From CAXSBR01 sp964252015 (GTDB taxonomy: Bacteria > Actinomycetota > Actinomycetes > Mycobacteriales > Jatrophihabitantaceae): a stretch of DNA of 64,000 nt. Both the position numbers and the translations under genes were made by a program. The notes beneath the pieces were generated by a model. It searched no databases and was not told the DNA's origin. It worked only from the letters and a program-made list of their open reading frames with translations. The stretch lies in NCBI GenBank assembly GCA_964252015.1, contig CAXULW010000008.1:99443-163442 (forward strand), given 5' to 3'. Every line of letters starts with the position of its first letter. Position 1 is the stretch's first letter. Shown piece by piece: positions 39,605-48,552 of the stretch.

Positions 39605-42211
39605 ATGACCCGACGCGGTCAGTTGCGGGTCTACCTCGGTGCCGCGCCGGGTGTCGGCAAGACCTACGCCATGCTCGACGAGGGTCACCGGCGGATCGAA
39701 CGCGGCACCGACGTGGTCGTGGCCTTCGTCGAGACGCACAACCGGCCCCATACCGCCGAGCGCCTCGCTGACCTGGAAGTGATCCCGCGGCGCACGATCG
39801 CCTACCGCGGCACCGAGTTCGCCGAGATGGACCTCGCCGCGGTGCTGGCCCGGGCCCCGGAGGTGGCCTTGGTCGACGAACTCGCCCACACCAACATCCC
39901 CGGCGCCGGACACGACAAGCGGTGGCAGGACATCGAAGCGATGCTCGAGGCCGGCATCGACGTCGTCTCGACCGTGAACGTGCAACACCTCGAGTCCCTC
40001 AACGACGTCGTCGAGGCCATCACCGGCATACCGCAGCGCGAGACTGTGCCCGACTCGGTGGTGCGCGCGGCCGAACAGGTCGAGCTCGTCGACATGACGC
40101 CGGAAGCGCTACGCCGGCGGATGGCGCACGGCAACATCTACCAACCGGAGAAGATCGACGCCGCGCTGGGCAACTACTTCCGCCCGGGCAACCTGAGCGC
40201 CCTGCGCGAGCTGGCCCTGCTGTGGTTGGCCGACAGCGTGGACGAGGGGATCCAGCGCTACCGCAACACCCACGGCATCGATTCGACGTGGGAGACGCGG
40301 GAACGGGTCGTGGTCGCGCTCACCGGCGGGCCCGAGGGCGTGGTCCTGATCCGCCGTGCGGCCCGCATCGCCGCCCGGGCCACCGGCGGCGACCTGCTCG
40401 CCGTGCACATCACGCGCAGCGATGGCCTGGCCGGCTCCAGCATCGCCGAGCTCAGCACCCAGCGGCTGCTGGTCGAGTCCCTCGGGGGCAGCTACCACTC
40501 GATCATGGGCGAGGACATACCCGAGGCGGTCCTGGAATTCGCCCGGGCCAAGAACGCCACCCAGATCGTCATCGGAGCCAGCCGGCGCAACCCCGTCGTC
40601 GCCGCGCTGACCGGACCGGGCACCGGGATGAGCATCACCCGGACCTCGGGCACCATCGACGTCCACGTGGTCAGCCACGACTACGTCGGCAAGGGCCGGG
40701 CCTTGCCCCGGATCAGCGGCGGGCTGACCCGCAAGCGTCGCCTGGCCGGGCTGCTGGCCGGGGCGCTGCTGCTCACCGCGCTGGTACCCATCTGCGCCGC
40801 CCTGCGCACCGACCTGCCGCTGGCCAGCGACATGCTGCTGTTCCTGCTCGCCGTCGTGATCGTCAGCCTGGTCGGCGGCTTCTACCCGGCGTTCGCCGCC
40901 GCGGTGGTCGCCAGCCTGCTCATCAACTTCTACTTCGTACCCCCGTTCCACACTCTGGAAATTTCCACGCCCGCCAACGTTCTCGCGCTGATCGTGTTCG
41001 TCGTCATCGCCTCTCTGGTGTCGCGGGTGGTCGATCTGGCCGCCCGGCGGACCACGGAGGCGGCGCGTTCCAACGCCGAAGCCGAGACCCTGTCCACGCT
41101 TGCCGGCGACCTGTTGCGCGGAGAACGGGCCCTACCGGCGCTGCTGCAGCGCGTGCAGGAAACGTTCGCCATGTCCAGCGTCACCCTGTTGCGACGGGAG
41201 AACCACGCTCCGGGCAGCGCCGGTTCCGCCACCCGCACGGAGGCCAGTGCCGGCCTGCGCGGCACCTGGTCGTGCATCGGCAGCATCGGCGCGGACCCGT
41301 GCCTTCGACCTGAGGACGGCGACGCCGAGGTCGCGGTGGGTGCGGAACTGACCCTGGTGCTGCGTGGACGTGCGCTGGCCGCGGGCGACCAACGGCTGCT
41401 CGCCGCGTTCGCCGGCCAACTGGCCGTTGCGTACGAGCAACGCCGGCTGGCCGAAGCGGCGCAGGCCGCCGCCCCATTGGCCGAGGCGGACCAGATGCGC
41501 ACGGCCATCCTCAACGCGCTCAGCCACGATCTGCGCACCCCACTCGCGTCAGCCAAGATTGCCGTCTCCAGCCTGCGCGGGCGGGATGTCGTATGGACCG
41601 AAGCCGACCAGCAGGAGCTGCTGGCCAATGCCGACACGGCCCTCGACCAGCTCACCACCCTCGTCACCGACCTGCTTGACCTCTCGCGGGTCGAAGCCGG
41701 CGTCCTCACCCCGATGACGACCGAACTGGCACTGGACGACGTCATCGCCCACGCGCTGGACAACGCGGCGCGGTCGGCGGACGTGGTGGTGGAGGTGCCC
41801 GCGGGACTGCCGGAGGTTCTCGCCGACGCGGGTCTGCTCGACCGAGTCATAGCGAACCTGGTGGAGAACGCCGTGCGGTACAGCCCACCAGGCCGACCGG
41901 TCCGGTTGGCGGCCAGTGCGCACGGCGGAATGGTCGAGCTCCGAGTGGTCGATCGGGGGCCGGGCATACCGGAGGTCGAACGCGAAGGAGTGTTCGCTCC
42001 GTTTCAGCGCCGCGGTGATCACCCCGCCCACGACGGTGCCGGGGTTGGCCTCGGCCTGGCCATCGCCCGGGCGTTCACCCTGGCCATGCGGGGAACGATC
42101 AGCCTGGAGGACACACCCGGCGGTGGGCTCACCGCGGTCGTGTCATTGCCGGCCGCGCCCGATCCACGGGCCGTGGCTTTGAAACCGGCCCGCGAGCCGG
42201 CCGAGGCATGA
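39605..42211 (+). CDS. kdpD: KdpD turgor/potassium sensor histidine kinase
   Basis: An 868-residue kinase. The N-terminal KdpD domain has Walker A GAAPGVGKT (12-20), ALVDELAHTN near 98 and TVNVQHLESLND near 126. A universal-stress-protein domain spans about 235-360, four membrane helices about 378-475, and a GAF-like region about 490-610. The kinase core has the phospho-acceptor box NALSHDLRTPLAS (His 641) and ATP-binding boxes NLVENAVRYSP and GVGLGLAI. It controls KdpE and high-affinity K+ uptake. kdpFABC is not in the window. Confidence 0.95.
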   Translation: MTRRGQLRVYLGAAPGVGKTYAMLDEGHRRIERGTDVVVAFVETHNRPHTAERLADLEVIPRRTIAYRGTEFAEMDLAAVLARAPEVALVDELAHTNIPGAGHDKRWQDIEAMLEAGIDVVSTVNVQHLESLNDVVEAITGIPQRETVPDSVVRAAEQVELVDMTPEALRRRMAHGNIYQPEKIDAALGNYFRPGNLSALRELALLWLADSVDEGIQRYRNTHGIDSTWETRERVVVALTGGPEGVVLIRRAARIAARATGGDLLAVHITRSDGLAGSSIAELSTQRLLVESLGGSYHSIMGEDIPEAVLEFARAKNATQIVIGASRRNPVVAALTGPGTGMSITRTSGTIDVHVVSHDYVGKGRALPRISGGLTRKRRLAGLLAGALLLTALVPICAALRTDLPLASDMLLFLLAVVIVSLVGGFYPAFAAAVVASLLINFYFVPPFHTLEISTPANVLALIVFVVIASLVSRVVDLAARRTTEAARSNAEAETLSTLAGDLLRGERALPALLQRVQETFAMSSVTLLRRENHAPGSAGSATRTEASAGLRGTWSCIGSIGADPCLRPEDGDAEVAVGAELTLVLRGRALAAGDQRLLAAFAGQLAVAYEQRRLAEAAQAAAPLAEADQMRTAILNALSHDLRTPLASAKIAVSSLRGRDVVWTEADQQELLANADTALDQLTTLVTDLLDLSRVEAGVLTPMTTELALDDVIAHALDNAARSADVVVEVPAGLPEVLADAGLLDRVIANLVENAVRYSPPGRPVRLAASAHGGMVELRVVDRGPGIPEVEREGVFAPFQRRGDHPAHDGAGVGLGLAIARAFTLAMRGTISLEDTPGGGLTAVVSLPAAPDPRAVALKPAREPAEA

Positions 42212-42224
42212 CCGTGCCACCCAC

Positions 42225-42917
42225 GTGACGAGGGTCCTAGCCGTCGACGACGAGCCGCCGCTTTTACGCGCGCTAGTGCTCGTGCTCAGCAATCGCGGCT
42301 ACTCCGTGAGCACCGCGATCAGCGGGGCAACCGCCATCAGCGAAGTGGCGATGCATCCACCCGACCTGATGATCCTCGACCTGGGTTTACCGGACATCGA
42401 CGGCCTCGAAGTCATCACCCACGTCAGACGACTGCAGCCCGAGCTACCGATCATCGTCCTGTCCGCCCGCACCGGCAGCGGCGACAAGGTCGCTGCGCTC
42501 GATCTCGGCGCGGTCGATTACGTCACCAAGCCGTTCAACATGGACGAACTCCTGGCCCGGCTGCGGGCCGCCACCCGCCGGGCGGACATCACCGAGCCGG
42601 CAAGGAGTCCGGTCGCCTTCGGCAAGGTGAAGATCGACCTCGACGCGCACCTGGTCCTCGGTGCGCAAGGCCCGTCCGATGAACCGATCCACCTGACGCC
42701 CACCGAGTGGCGAATGCTGGAAGTGCTGCTCAGACGCCCCGGATCACTGGTCACCACCGCTGAGGTCCTGACCGCGATGCGAGGGCATCCCGAGCACACG
42801 GAACGCAGCTACCTGCGCATCTACATGCAGCAACTGCGGCGCAAACTCGAACCCGATCCCAGCCGCCCGCGCCACCTGCTGACCGAGCCCGGGATGGGCT
42901 ACCGCTTCAACCCGTGA
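42225..42917 (+). CDS. kdpE: KdpE response regulator
   Basis: A 230-residue OmpR-type regulator starting with GTG 13 bp after kdpD. The receiver domain has acidic residues DDEPP near 8, the phosphoryl aspartate in LMILDLGLPDIDG (about 50) and the lysine in VTKPFNMDEL. The winged-helix domain shows LTPTEWRMLEVLLRRPG and YLRIYMQQLRRKLEPDPSRPRHLLTEPGMGYRF. Its normal target is the kdpFABC promoter. Confidence 0.95.
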   Translation: MTRVLAVDDEPPLLRALVLVLSNRGYSVSTAISGATAISEVAMHPPDLMILDLGLPDIDGLEVITHVRRLQPELPIIVLSARTGSGDKVAALDLGAVDYVTKPFNMDELLARLRAATRRADITEPARSPVAFGKVKIDLDAHLVLGAQGPSDEPIHLTPTEWRMLEVLLRRPGSLVTTAEVLTAMRGHPEHTERSYLRIYMQQLRRKLEPDPSRPRHLLTEPGMGYRFNP

Positions 42918-44378
42918 TCAGAACGGGTACTTGGGCGGTTGGCTGCGCATGGTGACCCAGCGCGTCTCGGTGAATGCTTCGACGTTCGCGGCGGCTCCGC
43001 CGAATCGCGAGCCGGTGCCGGATGCCCCGACACCACCGAAGGGACTGTTGGCCTCGTCGCTCACGGTCTGGTCGTTGATGTGCACGATGCCGGTCGGGAT
43101 CCGGTCGGCCAGCGCCAGCCCTTTCATGACGTCGCGGGTGACGATGCCCAGGGACAGGCCGTATTCACTGCTCGCCGCGAGCGCGACCGCCTCGTCCTCG
43201 GAGCTGAACCTGGCCACCGGCGCGACCGGCCCGAAGATCTCCTCTGCGAACGCCCGGGAATCGGCCGACACGTCGGACAGCACGGTCGCCTGGTAGAACA
43301 GCCCGTCGTAGGTGCCACCGGCGGCGACGGTCGCCCCGGAGGCCACGGTCGCCTGGACGATGGCGTCGATCTTGTCGCGCTGACCGGCGTCGATCAGCGG
43401 TCCCAGAGCGACCTGATCAACTGCGGGATCGCCCACCGGCAGGTGCGAGGCCTTGGCCGCGAGCCGTTCGACGAAGTCGTCATAAATGCGCTCGTGCACG
43501 ATGTGGCGGCCCGTGGTCATGCAGATCTGGCCCTGGTGGAAGAACGTCCCGAACGCGGCCAGGCTGACCGCTTCGTCGATGTCCACGTCGTCGAGCACGA
43601 TCAGGGCCGAATTACCCCCCAGCTCCAGGTGGGCGCGCTTGAGGTGCCTGCCGGCGAGTTCGCCGACCCGGCGGCCGGCCCCCGTCGATCCCGTGAACGA
43701 GATGACGCGCACAAGCGGATGCGTCACCAGGGCCTCGCCGACGTCGACCCGGCCGGGCAGCATCTGCAAGACCCCAGGCGGCAGGCCCGCTTCCTCGAAG
43801 ATGCGGGCGATCGTGACTCCCCCGGTGACGGCCGTGCGCGGGTCGGGCTTGAGGATGACCGCGTTGCCCAGCGCCAACGCCGGGGCCACGGAACGGATGC
43901 CGAGAATGATCGGCACGTTGAACGGCGAAATGACGGCGACGACCCCCGCCGGCATCCGCCGCGCCATGGACAGCCGGGGTTCCTCGCTCGGAATCAGCTC
44001 GCCGTAGGGCCGCCCCGGCAACGCGGACGCCTCGAAGCACTCCTGCTCGGCCACGTGCACCGCGAACCCCGCCATTGGCGGTATGGCCCCGACCTCGCGG
44101 ATGTTCCACCAGGAGATCTCGTCGGCGTGTTCGGCCCACAGCTGGCCCGCCTTGCGCAGCACACCGGCGCGGTGCGAGTGCGGTAGCGCCGCCCAATCGC
44201 GCTGGGCCACCGCCGCGATCTCGGCCGCCCGGGCCACGTCATCGGCGTCGGCCAGTCCGATCTGGCCCAGCGTCTTCCCGGTGGAGGGTTCCACCACGTC
44301 GTCGACACCGCCAGAGCCGGGCGACCACTCGCCGCCGATGAAGATGCTGCCGTGCCAGGTCGTCTGCTCGAGGAACAC
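42918..44378 (-). CDS. Benzaldehyde/vanillin-dehydrogenase-type aldehyde dehydrogenase
   Basis: A 486-residue NAD(P)-dependent aldehyde dehydrogenase. Catalytic residues are Asn in VISPFNVPI (near 147), Glu in HLELGGNSALIV (near 245) and Cys in HQGQICMTTGRHI (near 280). The QICMTTGR context and the N-terminal pattern suit the benzaldehyde/vanillin dehydrogenase subgroup that oxidises aromatic aldehydes. Start GTG 44378 with AAGGG upstream; the longer frame is unsupported. Its stop abuts the convergent kdpE stop. Confidence 0.85.
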   Translation of the reverse strand: MFLEQTTWHGSIFIGGEWSPGSGGVDDVVEPSTGKTLGQIGLADADDVARAAEIAAVAQRDWAALPHSHRAGVLRKAGQLWAEHADEISWWNIREVGAIPPMAGFAVHVAEQECFEASALPGRPYGELIPSEEPRLSMARRMPAGVVAVISPFNVPIILGIRSVAPALALGNAVILKPDPRTAVTGGVTIARIFEEAGLPPGVLQMLPGRVDVGEALVTHPLVRVISFTGSTGAGRRVGELAGRHLKRAHLELGGNSALIVLDDVDIDEAVSLAAFGTFFHQGQICMTTGRHIVHERIYDDFVERLAAKASHLPVGDPAVDQVALGPLIDAGQRDKIDAIVQATVASGATVAAGGTYDGLFYQATVLSDVSADSRAFAEEIFGPVAPVARFSSEDEAVALAASSEYGLSLGIVTRDVMKGLALADRIPTGIVHINDQTVSDEANSPFGGVGASGTGSRFGGAAANVEAFTETRWVTMRSQPPKYPF

Positions 44379-44472
44379 GGGTGACCCTTCGTTGGGTAGG
44401 AGTGCGTTGAACCCTACCCACCGGATGATCGACCCGGACCGGGTCAGCCGCGCGCGGTCAAGGCCCCCACGC

Positions 44473-46512
44473 TCAGGCGACGGAATGGGTGACGGTGGCG
44501 TAGTAGGTGCCGGCGACCGCACTGGCGGGGACGAAAATCGTGATCGTGGGGTTCCACGCGGCGGAGTTGTCGCCGGTGATGTCGCTCGCCGTCACGGCGG
44601 CGACCAGGCTCGTCAGGTCGTGCGGGTCCTGGGCGGTATAGGTCGCCGTCCCCGCCTTGGTGATGGGACCTACGGTGTAGGTGACGTAGGCGGCGGAGAT
44701 GCTTCCGCCCGCCGCCGAGGTGAAGGCCGTCGAGCTGACGCTGGCGACCCAGTCCGCACCCGGGCCCGCGTGACGCGAGTCGGTAACCTGGACGTCGCCG
44801 AGGGGGCCGCTGATGGTGGTGCCGTTGACGGTGCTGACCTGGGCGCCGAGCTGGGCGGTGATGGTGGGCACGGTGATCGACAGAACCCCGACGGGCGTCG
44901 TGATGGTGTTACCGGACAGGGTGACGGTGGCCTGGGACAGCAACTGACCGGTCACCGAGGCCCCGGCCCCGATGGTGATCCCGGCCGGGGACAGGACCGT
45001 GCCCGCGAAATCGGAGTTCGCACCCGTGCCGACCGCGCCCTGCGACGCCCAGAACACGTTCGCCGCCTTGGCCCCGCCCAGCAACACCATGTGACTGGCC
45101 GCGGCCGTGTTCAACGCCGCCGACACCTGGAAGATGAACACCGCGTTCGGATCACCCAACCCGTCCAGGGTCAACGTCCCGGTCAACGCGAACGCCGCCG
45201 CCGTGTGATACACCCCCGGCGTGAACGTCACCCCGTTCTGATCACCAGAAAACTCCGCCGTCGCCACCCGCCCCGCCGCGTCCTGATACGCCGCGACCGC
45301 ATCGGTCTGCGCCCCCGCCGCCACCACACCACCGGCATAGGTCACCCCACCCACCACACCCGGCGGGAACCCCACCACCGACGTACCCGGACTCACCCCC
45401 AGATCACCCGTCACCACCGTCGCCCCGGAGTTCACTACCCCGACGCCCGCCAACACCGAAAACGACCCCGCCCGACCCACCGACACCCGCGCCGCGGGCA
45501 GGTTCAACGTCAACACCTGCGTCGCGGTGCCGTTGTTGCCGTCGACGTCCTTCACCGTGGCCAGCACCGTGTGTTTGCCGTTGCTCAACGTGGCCGCGGT
45601 GACGCTCCACCCCCCACCAGCCCCGGCCGTCGTGGTCAACACCTGCACACCATCGATGCGCACCGTCACCGTCGTCCCGCCCGGCGCGCTCGTCGTGCCC
45701 GTGATCGTCGGCGTCGCCGACCGCGACGTGCCCGCCGCGCCACCAGTGATGCTCACCGCCGGCGCCCCCGCCGCCGTGAACGCCACCCCGTTACCGGACA
45801 GGGTGACGGTGGCCTGGGACAGCAACTGACCGGTCACCGAGGCCCCGGCCCCGATGGTGATCCCGGCCGGGGACAGGACCGTGCCCGCGAAATCGGAGTT
45901 CGCACCCGTGCCGACCGCGCCCTGCGACGCCCAGAACACGTTCGCCGCCTTGGCCCCGCCCAGCAACACCATGTGACTGGCCGCGGCCGTGTTCAACGCC
46001 GCCGACACCTGGAAGATGAACACCGCGTTCGGATCACCCAACCCGTCCAGGGTCAACGTCCCGGTCAACGCGAACGCCGCCGCCGTGTGATACACCCCCG
46101 GCGTGAACGTCACCCCGTTCTGATCACCAGAAAACTCCGCCGTCGCCACCCGCCCCGCCGCGTCCTGATACGCCGCGACCGCATCGGTCTGCGCCCCCGC
46201 CGCCACCACACCACCGGCATAGGTCACCCCACCCACCACACCCGGCGGGAACCCCACCACCGACGTACCCGGACTCACCCCCAGATCACCCGTCACCACC
46301 GTCGCCCCGGAGTTCACTACCCCGACGCCCGCCAACACCGAAAACGACCCCGCCCGACCCACCGACACCCGCGCCGCGGGCGCGGCATCCGCGCGAGCAG
46401 GAGTGACGACCAGGCCGAGTATCAACACCATGACGGTGCCGGCCGCGGTCTGCAGAAGCGACCGTGTCCGGCCACGGCGAGGCGACGCCGCACTGCGAAC
46501 TGGACTAAGCAC
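44473..46512 (-). CDS. Ice-binding (DUF3494) protein with duplicated domain and WxL-like C-terminus
   Basis: A 679-residue secreted protein. A basic N-terminus and signal helix (TAAGTVMVLILGLVVTPARADA) precede two DUF3494 ice-binding domains, residues about 46-245 and 340-537. They start identically (ARVSVGRAGSFSVLAGVGVV) and are encoded by identical DNA. Between them lies an Ig-like domain (PTITGTTSAPGGTTVTVRIDGV). The last 140 residues (ITVPTITAQLG to the end AGTYYATVTHSVA) match the neighbouring WxL-like protein. The family binds ice or stays extracellular; here surface attachment is inferred. Start is GTG at 46512, 50 bp after the DUF916-like gene. Confidence 0.88.
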   Translation of the reverse strand: MLSPVRSAASPRRGRTRSLLQTAAGTVMVLILGLVVTPARADAAPAARVSVGRAGSFSVLAGVGVVNSGATVVTGDLGVSPGTSVVGFPPGVVGGVTYAGGVVAAGAQTDAVAAYQDAAGRVATAEFSGDQNGVTFTPGVYHTAAAFALTGTLTLDGLGDPNAVFIFQVSAALNTAAASHMVLLGGAKAANVFWASQGAVGTGANSDFAGTVLSPAGITIGAGASVTGQLLSQATVTLSGNGVAFTAAGAPAVSITGGAAGTSRSATPTITGTTSAPGGTTVTVRIDGVQVLTTTAGAGGGWSVTAATLSNGKHTVLATVKDVDGNNGTATQVLTLNLPAARVSVGRAGSFSVLAGVGVVNSGATVVTGDLGVSPGTSVVGFPPGVVGGVTYAGGVVAAGAQTDAVAAYQDAAGRVATAEFSGDQNGVTFTPGVYHTAAAFALTGTLTLDGLGDPNAVFIFQVSAALNTAAASHMVLLGGAKAANVFWASQGAVGTGANSDFAGTVLSPAGITIGAGASVTGQLLSQATVTLSGNTITTPVGVLSITVPTITAQLGAQVSTVNGTTISGPLGDVQVTDSRHAGPGADWVASVSSTAFTSAAGGSISAAYVTYTVGPITKAGTATYTAQDPHDLTSLVAAVTASDITGDNSAAWNPTITIFVPASAVAGTYYATVTHSVA
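44908..45499. repeat. 592-bp direct repeat, copy 1 (ice-binding domain 2)
   Basis: Apparently identical to 45790-46381 at an offset of 882 bp (294 codons). The shared block runs from GTTACCGGACAGGG to GCGCCGCGGGC on the plus strand. Confidence 0.92.
45790..46381. repeat. 592-bp direct repeat, copy 2 (ice-binding domain 1)
   Basis: Second copy of the block at 44908-45499, encoding the N-terminal ice-binding domain. No difference was found by reading the two side by side, including third codon positions. Confidence 0.92.
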
Positions 46513-46562
46513 TGCGCGTGGTGTCCCGTGCTGATACTCGCCAGCGCAGGCAGCGCGCCAAC

Positions 46563-47705
46563 CTAGGCAACTGGGACCGGCCGCCTGCGGTCATGTCGCC
46601 GCCGAGTGAGCCACACCGCGCCGACCAGGACAAGCAGGAGGAGCAGCACGAGCACGCCGGCAAAGGCCCCGGACGGAAAGGCCGAAGAATCGGGACGATG
46701 AGCCGGAGCGGCCAGTACCTGGGGAACCGCAGCGAACTGAACCGTCGCCGCGGCCTGGTTGTGCACCGTGCCGCTGCTCAATTTCACGGTGGCCAGCCAC
46801 GGCCCTGGCTGCAGCCGGGGGTCAAACGACGCGGTTACGGTCTGCTCGCCGCCGGGCGCGATGGTGATCGTGGCGTCGGTTGCCACCGGCGGGGTGGCCA
46901 GACCACCCGGGCCTTCGGACAGCGTGATGGTGCCGCCGACGTCGATCGCCCGTTTACCGGTGTTGCGCACCCGGGCCGTCACCTGCGGTCGCCGCGTCTG
47001 CGGATCACGCTGCGCCACGATCCGGTCGATCTTGAACGAGGACGCCTGGCGGGTCCCGGACACGTCCAGATACATCCGCACACCCACCCGGTTGATCTGC
47101 CGCACGCCGCCGGCACCGGCCGGGGAGGAGATCTGGGCCCAGATGACCCCGTATTGCTCGCCGCTGACCGCGTCCTTCGGCACCGCGACCCGCACCGTGA
47201 TCGTGGTGCTAGCGGACGCGCCGAGGGTAACCGTCGCCGGATTGACCGTGGTCCATGACGTAAGGGCGTTGGCCGCGCCTGCGGCACCGAAGCGGAACTG
47301 GCCACCGCTGATGGACGCCGCGGCCGCATACGCGGACACGGCGAGGGGGCGGGCGGAGGAGTTTTTCACCTGAACGTGCCGGGTGATCGTCGTGCCGGGA
47401 CTGATCTGGTCGACGATGTAGATCTGTGCGCGCGGGTCATGAGCGGCCCCGATCGGTGCGTCCAGCAACCGGATTCCGACGCTGGCGGGGGCGACCTGGG
47501 CTGTTGCCGTCAACGGCCGATCGGCCTCGGTCGCCACCAGAACGGTGGCCACCGAAGCCGCGACGATCAGCGCGCGTTGCAGGCGCGTGGTCAGGTCAAG
47601 CCACCGACTGAGTGATCGTGCCGGTATAGGTGCCGGCGACGACGGCGGCAGGCACGGCGATGTCGAGGGTGGGGTTCCACGCGGCCGAGTTGCTGCCCGA
47701 ACCAC
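46563..47705 (-). CDS. DUF916-like WxL-interacting cell-surface protein
   Basis: A protein of up to 380 residues with an N-terminal hydrophobic signal (RALIVAASVATVLVAT). Two beta-sandwich domains follow (VSPGTTITRHVQVKNSS-like region; then RVRNTGKRAIDVGGTITLSEGPGG). A C-terminal membrane helix (GVLVLLLLLVLVGAVWL) and a basic tail (RRRHDRRRP) finish it. This matches the DUF916/WxL-interacting protein plan that holds WxL proteins at the cell surface. The only ATG/GTG/TTG upstream is GTG 47705, overlapping the previous gene by 110 bp. The signal peptide suggests a real start near 47594 (a CTG), so the start is uncertain. Confidence 0.75.
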   Translation of the reverse strand: MVRAATRPRGTPPSTSPCLPPSSPAPIPARSLSRWLDLTTRLQRALIVAASVATVLVATEADRPLTATAQVAPASVGIRLLDAPIGAAHDPRAQIYIVDQISPGTTITRHVQVKNSSARPLAVSAYAAAASISGGQFRFGAAGAANALTSWTTVNPATVTLGASASTTITVRVAVPKDAVSGEQYGVIWAQISSPAGAGGVRQINRVGVRMYLDVSGTRQASSFKIDRIVAQRDPQTRRPQVTARVRNTGKRAIDVGGTITLSEGPGGLATPPVATDATITIAPGGEQTVTASFDPRLQPGPWLATVKLSSGTVHNQAAATVQFAAVPQVLAAPAHRPDSSAFPSGAFAGVLVLLLLLVLVGAVWLTRRRHDRRRPVPVA

Positions 47706-48156
47706 CGGCGTGGTCGAACGCAGTCTTCGAGGTGTCGATGGCTACGGCGTCCGCGGCCGTCGCTTGTCCCGGGTTGAACGTGCCGTTACCCGTGGTGGCG
47801 GTGGCGGCTCCCGACCAGTAGCTCACGTCCGTGGCCGAGACGGTTTCGGCCGTCGTGCCGCCCCCCGTGGTGAAGTCCGTGGAGATTGCGCTCGCGCTCC
47901 AACTCGCGTCGAGCAAGGCTCGCGCGTCGGTGACCGTAACCGGGCCGAGCTGGCCCGTCAGGTCGACACCCGCAGTCGCCGCGCCGAGGTTCGCCGTGGC
48001 GGGCACGGAGATGTCGAGCGTGCCGCCGTTGACGGTGAACGTCACCGTGGTGTCGCCGGTGGGTGCCGCGTTGGCGCTGGCGAACGGCACCACGATGGCG
48101 ATGGCCGTGGTCGTGGCCGAAGCGAGCAGGAACAAGCGGGGGTGACGGAATTGCAC
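47596..48156 (-). CDS. Secreted WxL-like surface protein
   Basis: A 186-residue secreted protein: signal peptide (LFLLASATTTAIAIVVPFASANA), then a beta-rich Thr/Ala/Gly domain. Two tryptophan sites (DASWSASAIS and SAAWNPTLDIAVPAAV) and the end GTYTGTITQSVA match the C-terminal domain of the ice-binding protein in the same operon. The pattern resembles WxL cell-wall-binding domains. GTG start with GGAAGG upstream. First gene of the three-gene surface operon. Confidence 0.75.
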   Translation of the reverse strand: MQFRHPRLFLLASATTTAIAIVVPFASANAAPTGDTTVTFTVNGGTLDISVPATANLGAATAGVDLTGQLGPVTVTDARALLDASWSASAISTDFTTGGGTTAETVSATDVSYWSGAATATTGNGTFNPGQATAADAVAIDTSKTAFDHAGGSGSNSAAWNPTLDIAVPAAVVAGTYTGTITQSVA

Positions 48157-48368
48157 GACGGGAACCTTCCTTAGTGCGGCTAGTGGTGGTCCCCGAAATG
48201 CAGAGCTTTCTTGATCGCCAAGTGCCTGTCAAATCGACGCTTCCCGCGGAAGGTCCTTTTTATGACGTCCACCTCCACGCCCATTTCGGGCGGCCCCAAC
48301 GCGCTCAAGTGCGGCCTGGTCCTGCCGATGTTGGTTGTAGTCCGCGGGGTCTGAGGAGCGTGTGTGCC
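48157..48368. promoter_or_regulatory. Divergent intergenic region (surface operon / DUF1059-EAL)
   Basis: About 210 bp between divergent genes, presumably holding both promoters. Locally richer in A/T around 48240-48270. No operator repeat recognised. Confidence 0.3.
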
Positions 48369-48548
48369 ATGAAAACGTTCGCCTGTGGAGACGTGGTTCC
48401 CGGCTGCGAGGCCCGCTGGGTGTGCTCGTCGGAGGACGAGGTGCTGTTCGAGGTGGCCAAGCACGCGGCGGCCGTGCACGGCATGGCCGACGTGTCCCCG
48501 CAGCTGGTTCACGCGGTGCGCGCGGCTATCGTCTCCGTCGCTGCCTGA
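48369..48548 (+). CDS. DUF1059 family small protein
   Basis: A 59-residue protein (MKTFACGDVVPGCEARWVCS, then a helix with KHAAAVHGM). It has three cysteines and two histidines in the DUF1059 arrangement, probably binding metal. The family function is not known. It lies directly before the EAL gene and the two are probably co-transcribed. Confidence 0.82.
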   Translation: MKTFACGDVVPGCEARWVCSSEDEVLFEVAKHAAAVHGMADVSPQLVHAVRAAIVSVAA

Positions 48549-48552
48549 GCCG

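Noticed and set aside
44083..46566. 827-codon plus-strand frame over the ice-binding gene
   Set aside because: Arg/His-rich low-complexity translation whose repetition only reflects the 592-bp repeat on the coding strand.
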